A DNA stretch of 8,447 nucleotides. Origin: Candidatus Uhrbacteria bacterium. Its GTDB lineage: Bacteria > Patescibacteriota > Patescibacteriia > 2-12-FULL-60-25. How positions within the stretch are numbered: position 1 is the first letter of the stretch; every line of letters starts with the position of its first letter. The position numbers and the translations under genes were made by a program. The DNA is taken from the NCBI GenBank assembly GCA_009691315.1, contig SICT01000045.1, positions 1 through 8,447 on the forward strand, read 5' to 3'. The notes under the pieces are model-generated. The model worked only from the letters and a program-made list of their open reading frames with translations, was not told the origin of the DNA and ran no database searches. Positions 5,350 to 8,447 of the stretch are shown here, piece by piece.

Positions 5350-7359
5350 CTATTTCCCAATTTTCTTCAAAAACTCTTTTTCATCTAAAATTTCTACTCC
5401 TAATTTCTTTGCCTTATCATATTTTGACCCAGGATCCGCACCAATCACAACAAATGATGTTTGTTTAGACACGCTTTCGGCGACATGACCGCCAAGACTG
5501 CGAATTTTTTCTTTCGCCTGGTCGCGGCTCATGGAATCAAGTGTGCCGGTGATGACCCAGGTCGTACCTTTCAAAGGTCCTGATGACTTAACTAACACAA
5601 CCTCGACGTCGATCAATTTCAATAAACGATCCAACTCTTTTTGATGATGCAGGTCAGAAAAATATTCTTGAATCGACTGCGCCACAATCTCACCAATCCC
5701 TTCGACGTTACGCAGGTCCTCCTCGCTCGCCTTGCGTAAAACGTTCATCGATCCGAAAGCCTGTGCCACATCTCTCGCTGTCTCTTCTCCCACATGACGG
5801 ATCCCAAGCGCATTCATAAAACGATCCAAGGTGGTTGAACGGTGAGCTTGAATTTCTTTGTACAATTTATTCGCAGAAACTTCCGCAAATCCTTCGAGGG
5901 TCAAAAAATCTCCAGGCGTGAGTTCAAATAAATCTGCCGGTTCATGGACCAATCCACGTTGCAATAATTGTTCGACGATCTTGTCGCCTAAACCGCGAAT
6001 ATCGAGTGCCTGTCGTCCGACAAAATGCAGAATAGCCGCGAGCCGCTGAGCAAAACATTGGCGATTCGAACAAACCGTCGCCACCTCCCCTTCACGCCGC
6101 TCAACTGGCGAGCCACACATCGGACATTTCTTTGGCATGTAAAACGTCTTTTCTTTTCCTGTGCGTAATTTCGGCAAAACCTGAATGACCTTCGGAATCA
6201 CATCGCCGGCTTTTTCCACAATGACCGTGTCGCCGATCTTAAGACTGAGACGTTTGATCTCATCTTCATTGTGTAATGATGCGCGTGTGACGGTCGTGCC
6301 CGCGAGCGAGACCGGATCCATGAGAGCCACCGGTGTGAGCGCGCCCGTGCGACCAACAGACACGAAAATATCTCGCACAATCGTTGTCCCCTGCTCTGCC
6401 GCAAATTTCCAAGCCACAGCCCCGCGATGCGTTTTGCCCACAACACCCAAACGACGGAACATCTCGTCATCATTCACATTGACCACCACCCCATCGAGCC
6501 AATAGCTCAGACGATCACGTTTTTTTCCAATCTCTAGATAAAATTTCTCAACTTCATCAAGCGTCTGACAAAAACGATTAAGCGGATTTTGCGGAATGCC
6601 CAAAAGCGCGATCAACTCATGCGCTTGTTCATGCGTGGTCGTTCCATAATCACCAACCAGCCCATAGCCAAAAAATGATAAACGACGTTCAGCGACAATC
6701 GAGGGATCCAACTGACGAATCGAACCAGCCGCGGCATTGCGTGGGTTAGCCAGAGGTTGTTCGCCACGTTTTTTTAATATTTTATTTAAATCTTCTAATT
6801 GTTTTTTGGTCATGAAGACCTCACCACGAATTTCAATTCTTCCTGTAAGGCTGATCTTTTTTTCAGATGAAACACGCAATCGCAGCGGAATCGCTTCGAT
6901 GGTTTTTAAACTCTGCGTCACATCTTCGCCGATCTTTCCATCCCCACGCGTGGAACCTTGCACGAACAGACCATTTTCATACACCAACGATACAGCGACT
7001 CCATCCATTTTAATTTCCGCAAAAAAACCATTTTGATCAACCCGCGGCTCAAGCTTTTGCAATCGCGCCAACCACTCATCCATCTCTTGCCGCGAAAACG
7101 CGTCTTCAATCGACAGCATGGGCGCTCGATGTGTGACTTTTTTAAATCCTTCCAGCGCTTTGCCAGCTACGCGTTGAGTTGGCGAATCGCTCGTGATCAA
7201 ATCCGGAAATTCCTGTTCAAGTTTATACAACTCATGCTTGAGCGCATCGAGCGCCGCTTCAGAAATCGAAAGCTTATCGAGCACGTGATATTCATACCGA
7301 TACCGATCAATCTCCTGCCGCAATTTTCCGATCCGTTCCTTGGCCTCCGCATGGGTCAT
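5350..7359 (-). CDS. ligA: NAD+-dependent DNA ligase LigA
   Basis: Seals nicks in duplex DNA during replication and repair, using NAD+ to adenylate an active-site lysine. At 669 residues it has the usual full length. Domains in order: Ia (about 1-60, with YEYHVLD), nucleotidyltransferase with K117 in EIKMDG, STRGDG (136-141), IEIRGEV (175-181), NPRNAAAGSIRQLDP (205-219) and AVAWKF (314-319), OB fold (about 325-400, VGRTGALTPVA), four-cysteine zinc finger (C412, C415, C430, C435), helix-hairpin-helix region (about 440-580) and BRCT domain (about 595-669, GTTWVITGTLDSMSRDQAK). Two conserved spots differ from the E. coli enzyme: motif IV reads DGVVVNV, with N294 where lysine is usual, and the domain Ia 'DAEYD' is EAALD (E34, L37). 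The core catalytic residues remain, so it is probably active. It diverges from the 7458-7817 gene. The ATG has no well-placed Shine-Dalgarno site. Confidence 0.97.
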   Translation of the reverse strand: MTHAEAKERIGKLRQEIDRYRYEYHVLDKLSISEAALDALKHELYKLEQEFPDLITSDSPTQRVAGKALEGFKKVTHRAPMLSIEDAFSRQEMDEWLARLQKLEPRVDQNGFFAEIKMDGVAVSLVYENGLFVQGSTRGDGKIGEDVTQSLKTIEAIPLRLRVSSEKKISLTGRIEIRGEVFMTKKQLEDLNKILKKRGEQPLANPRNAAAGSIRQLDPSIVAERRLSFFGYGLVGDYGTTTHEQAHELIALLGIPQNPLNRFCQTLDEVEKFYLEIGKKRDRLSYWLDGVVVNVNDDEMFRRLGVVGKTHRGAVAWKFAAEQGTTIVRDIFVSVGRTGALTPVALMDPVSLAGTTVTRASLHNEDEIKRLSLKIGDTVIVEKAGDVIPKVIQVLPKLRTGKEKTFYMPKKCPMCGSPVERREGEVATVCSNRQCFAQRLAAILHFVGRQALDIRGLGDKIVEQLLQRGLVHEPADLFELTPGDFLTLEGFAEVSANKLYKEIQAHRSTTLDRFMNALGIRHVGEETARDVAQAFGSMNVLRKASEEDLRNVEGIGEIVAQSIQEYFSDLHHQKELDRLLKLIDVEVVLVKSSGPLKGTTWVITGTLDSMSRDQAKEKIRSLGGHVAESVSKQTSFVVIGADPGSKYDKAKKLGVEILDEKEFLKKIGK

Positions 7360-7409
7360 ATTTATTTATAGGTTACCTAAAAAAAACCTGCCTGTCGACG
7401 TTCCATCTA

Positions 7410-7438
7410 TTGACAAAATAGGTTTCATGAATTAATTT
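7410..7438 (+). promoter_or_regulatory. Promoter-like sequence for the 7458-7817 gene
   Basis: A perfect -35 consensus TTGACA (7410-7415) is followed by an A/T-rich -10 region: either ATTAAT after TGA (7428-7436, an extended -10 with 15-base spacing) or TAATTT (7433-7438, 17-base spacing). It ends about 20 bases before the start codon. The -35 is convincing, the -10 is weak. Confidence 0.5.
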
Positions 7439-7445
7439 GGGCTCG

Positions 7446-7452
7446 AAAGGAG
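7446..7452 (+). promoter_or_regulatory. Strong Shine-Dalgarno site that sets the start of the 7458-7817 gene
   Basis: AAAGGAG lies five bases before ATG at 7458, which is close to ideal. It rules out the in-frame TTG at 7437, which lies upstream of this site. It is the clearest ribosome site in the window; most minus-strand genes here lack one. Confidence 0.85.
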
Positions 7453-7457
7453 AAAAC

Positions 7458-7817
7458 ATGTTCGACAATTTGCAAGTCGGTGAAAAATTCCGTCTGGGGT
7501 TCTTTCCCAATCAGCCTCCCATGCTCATTCGCATGGCCTGTCAGGAATGTAGCGAAGATCTGATCTATCTGTCTTTGCAAAAAGGCATGCATCCTTCGAG
7601 CATCATCTCTGCGGTCCTTAGGTTCATCTTTACACTCAACCAGCTCTTGCAGGGAGTCGGAAGCTCTCTGGAATTCAAGATCGCGGGTGTACGAGGAGAA
7701 GATGCCGAAATCCTCATGGAAAGCATTCGACGCGGGTATCAGGGAGCGGATCTTGCCCAAGAGGCAAGGTTTGATGCCATCGATCTGCTCGTGGTCGATC
7801 GAACAAAAACAAATTGA
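7458..7817 (+). CDS. Small cytoplasmic protein of unknown function
   Basis: A 119-residue protein that I do not recognise. It starts MFDNLQVGEKFRLGFF and has no signal peptide or clear transmembrane helix, so it is probably cytoplasmic. There is one C-x2-C pair (C28, C31 in MACQECSED), which alone is too little for a standard four-ligand zinc site unless the protein dimerises. The middle (about 47-66, HPSSIISAVLRFIFTLNQLL) reads as an amphipathic helix, followed by GVGSSLEFKIAGVRGEDAEI and a C-terminal strand DAIDLLVVDR. It is a single-gene unit, with a promoter-like TTGACA, a strong Shine-Dalgarno site and its own terminator, divergent from ligA. The initiation signals support this strand over the overlapping minus-strand frame. 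A regulatory or housekeeping role is possible, but nothing in the sequence fixes it. Confidence 0.78.
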   Translation: MFDNLQVGEKFRLGFFPNQPPMLIRMACQECSEDLIYLSLQKGMHPSSIISAVLRFIFTLNQLLQGVGSSLEFKIAGVRGEDAEILMESIRRGYQGADLAQEARFDAIDLLVVDRTKTN

Positions 7818-7833
7818 GCTTTTGCAATTCTTA

Positions 7834-7864
7834 CCGCATCTCATCTCGAGTTGCGGATTTTTAT
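7834..7864 (+). terminator. Intrinsic terminator of the 7458-7817 gene
   Basis: Seventeen bases after the stop, CCGCA (7834-7838) pairs with TGCGG (7852-7856); inside, after a T/T mismatch, CTC pairs with GAG around an ATCTC loop. ATTTTTAT follows directly. The stem is short but G/C-rich, and the position and U-tract fit a Rho-independent terminator. Confidence 0.7.
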
Positions 7865-7889
7865 AGAAAATAAAAATAAAGAAATAAAT

Positions 7890-7930
7890 AAAAACCAATT
7901 CTAGCTATAGCTACAGACGGTTTTTGTTTT
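7890..7930. terminator. Likely bidirectional terminator between convergent genes
   Basis: AAAAACC (7890-7896) pairs with GGTTTTT (7919-7925), and between them sits the perfect palindrome TAGCTATAGCTA (7902-7913) with five unpaired bases on each side. The plus strand continues with GTTTT, and the minus strand continues into a long T-rich run (7871-7890 read in reverse). It lies 54 bases past the prepilin peptidase stop, so it probably ends that minus-strand transcript and backs up the plus-strand terminator. The A/T-rich outer stem lowers certainty. Confidence 0.5.
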
Positions 7931-7983
7931 ATGAATGAATCTTTTATGAAATAGAAAGTCGGCGGCATCTATTCCGAATCTCT

Positions 7984-8447
7984 CTAAAATGTTTGAGTGA
8001 GCCATGAAACAACCAATGGAGAAAACCATAACGACAAAATTCCTCCGATGCTGAGGAGTGGCGCGAACGGGATACGAAAACCACGCTTGTAGTTACCGGA
8101 GAAAAAGATAACCAGGGCGAGCAGGGCACCTCCAATATAGGTAAGGTATAAGCTGATGCCAATGCTTGGCCAGCCCAAAGCGGCACCGAGAAACGCGCCG
8201 AGCCATGGATCCCCTTCCCCCATCCATTTGCCGCCTGAAATCCAGACTTGGATCCCTAAAAAAAGAAATCCTACAGCAATACCGAGCACAAGTGACACGA
8301 GAGAGAATCGCATGCTCAAAAAACTCCACAGAGTAAAAATCGCGGTTCCTGTCAAGAGTAGCTCGACTGGAATCAACTTCCAACGAAAATCAAACACCGA
8401 AACCAACAGAAGAAGATAACTAAAGATGAGTTCGAACAGAAAGGGTT
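7984..8447 (-). CDS. pilD: Type IV prepilin peptidase (A24 family), 3' part of gene
   Basis: An inner-membrane aspartic protease that cleaves the leader peptide of type IV pilins and related pseudopilins. The reading frame is open to the right edge, so the N-terminal part (which in many homologues carries a Cys4 domain and methylase region) is outside the window. The visible 153 residues are almost entirely hydrophobic helices. Both catalytic aspartates are present: the first in VFDFRWKLIP (Asp codon 8389-8391, matching the D-x-R-x-x-x-I-P pattern) and the second in the GxGD motif GEGDPWLG (Asp codon 8209-8211), followed by LGAALGWP as in the family. A TTG at 8404-8406 could be read as a start, but the helix continues upstream (LFELIFSYLLLL), so I treat the gene as cut by the edge. 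It converges on the 7458-7817 gene. Confidence 0.88.
   Translation of the reverse strand, partial: PFLFELIFSYLLLLVSVFDFRWKLIPVELLLTGTAIFTLWSFLSMRFSLVSLVLGIAVGFLFLGIQVWISGGKWMGEGDPWLGAFLGAALGWPSIGISLYLTYIGGALLALVIFFSGNYKRGFRIPFAPLLSIGGILSLWFSPLVVSWLTQTF

Noticed and set aside
7437..7457. An upstream TTG start for the plus-strand gene, which would add seven residues
   Set aside because: It lies upstream of the AAAGGAG site and has no ribosome site of its own; the ATG at 7458 is ideally placed.
7425..7898. A 157-residue minus-strand open frame that overlaps the small plus-strand gene
   Set aside because: It starts in A/T-rich low-complexity sequence with no ribosome site and runs through the terminator, whereas the plus-strand frame has clear promoter, Shine-Dalgarno and terminator signals.
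8404..8406. TTG as the true start of the prepilin peptidase
   Set aside because: The frame is open to the window edge and the upstream residues continue the expected membrane helix before the first catalytic Asp, so the gene is simply cut by the edge.
1..8447. Recoded TGA (as in Gracilibacteria or Absconditabacteria)
   Set aside because: TGA ends several genes at sensible positions (2483, 4040, 4412, 7815) and does not occur inside any well-supported reading frame.
1..8447. CRISPR array, tRNA, rRNA, insertion sequence or prophage
   Set aside because: No regularly spaced repeats, cloverleaf-like sequences, transposase or phage structural genes were seen; the fibre-like segment is isolated and has a signal peptide.

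Overview
The window looks like chromosomal DNA from a candidate-phylum (Patescibacteria/CPR-type) bacterium with the standard genetic code; TGA and TAG serve as ordinary stops here. This assignment is inference from protein style: short exported proteins with cohesin-like, dockerin-like, cysteine-knot-like and GQGGTG fibre-like segments, plus a LigA with non-canonical residues at conserved positions. No rRNA, tRNA, CRISPR array or insertion sequence was seen.

Right part (about 5350-8447): the 3' portion of a type IV prepilin peptidase gene (minus strand, cut by the window edge) converges on a small unrecognised gene (plus strand, 7458-7817). That small gene has its own promoter-like sequence, a strong Shine-Dalgarno site and an intrinsic terminator. 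It diverges from ligA (minus strand, 5350-7359), a full-length NAD+-dependent DNA ligase.

Left part (1-5284): eight consecutive minus-strand genes run away from ligA, and every one begins with a signal peptide or N-terminal membrane segment. In transcription order they are: a fibre-like secreted protein (4412-5284), a small secreted protein (4040-4408), a two-part protein with three Cys/NAH repeats and a WxL-like domain (3108-4043), a shorter paralogue of that domain (2483-3007), a membrane-anchored DUF916-like Ig protein (1854-2453), a Cys-rich/Ig-like/dockerin protein with a 20-base G tract (994-1839), a membrane-anchored cohesin-like plus Ig-like protein (150-989), and the start of a second cohesin-like protein (1-148). 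Gaps are mostly tiny (1 to 29 bases, one 4-base overlap), so this is probably one or two operons; an extended -10 promoter sits in the only large internal gap (3008-3107).

Interpretation: the cluster appears to encode a cell-surface assembly. Cohesin-like domains in two genes next to a dockerin in a third suggest non-covalent docking of the dockerin protein on a membrane anchor. The WxL-like/DUF916-like pair recalls the Firmicutes WxL surface complex. The G20 tract lies before the Ig-like and dockerin domains, so slippage would remove the docking module and could act as a phase switch.
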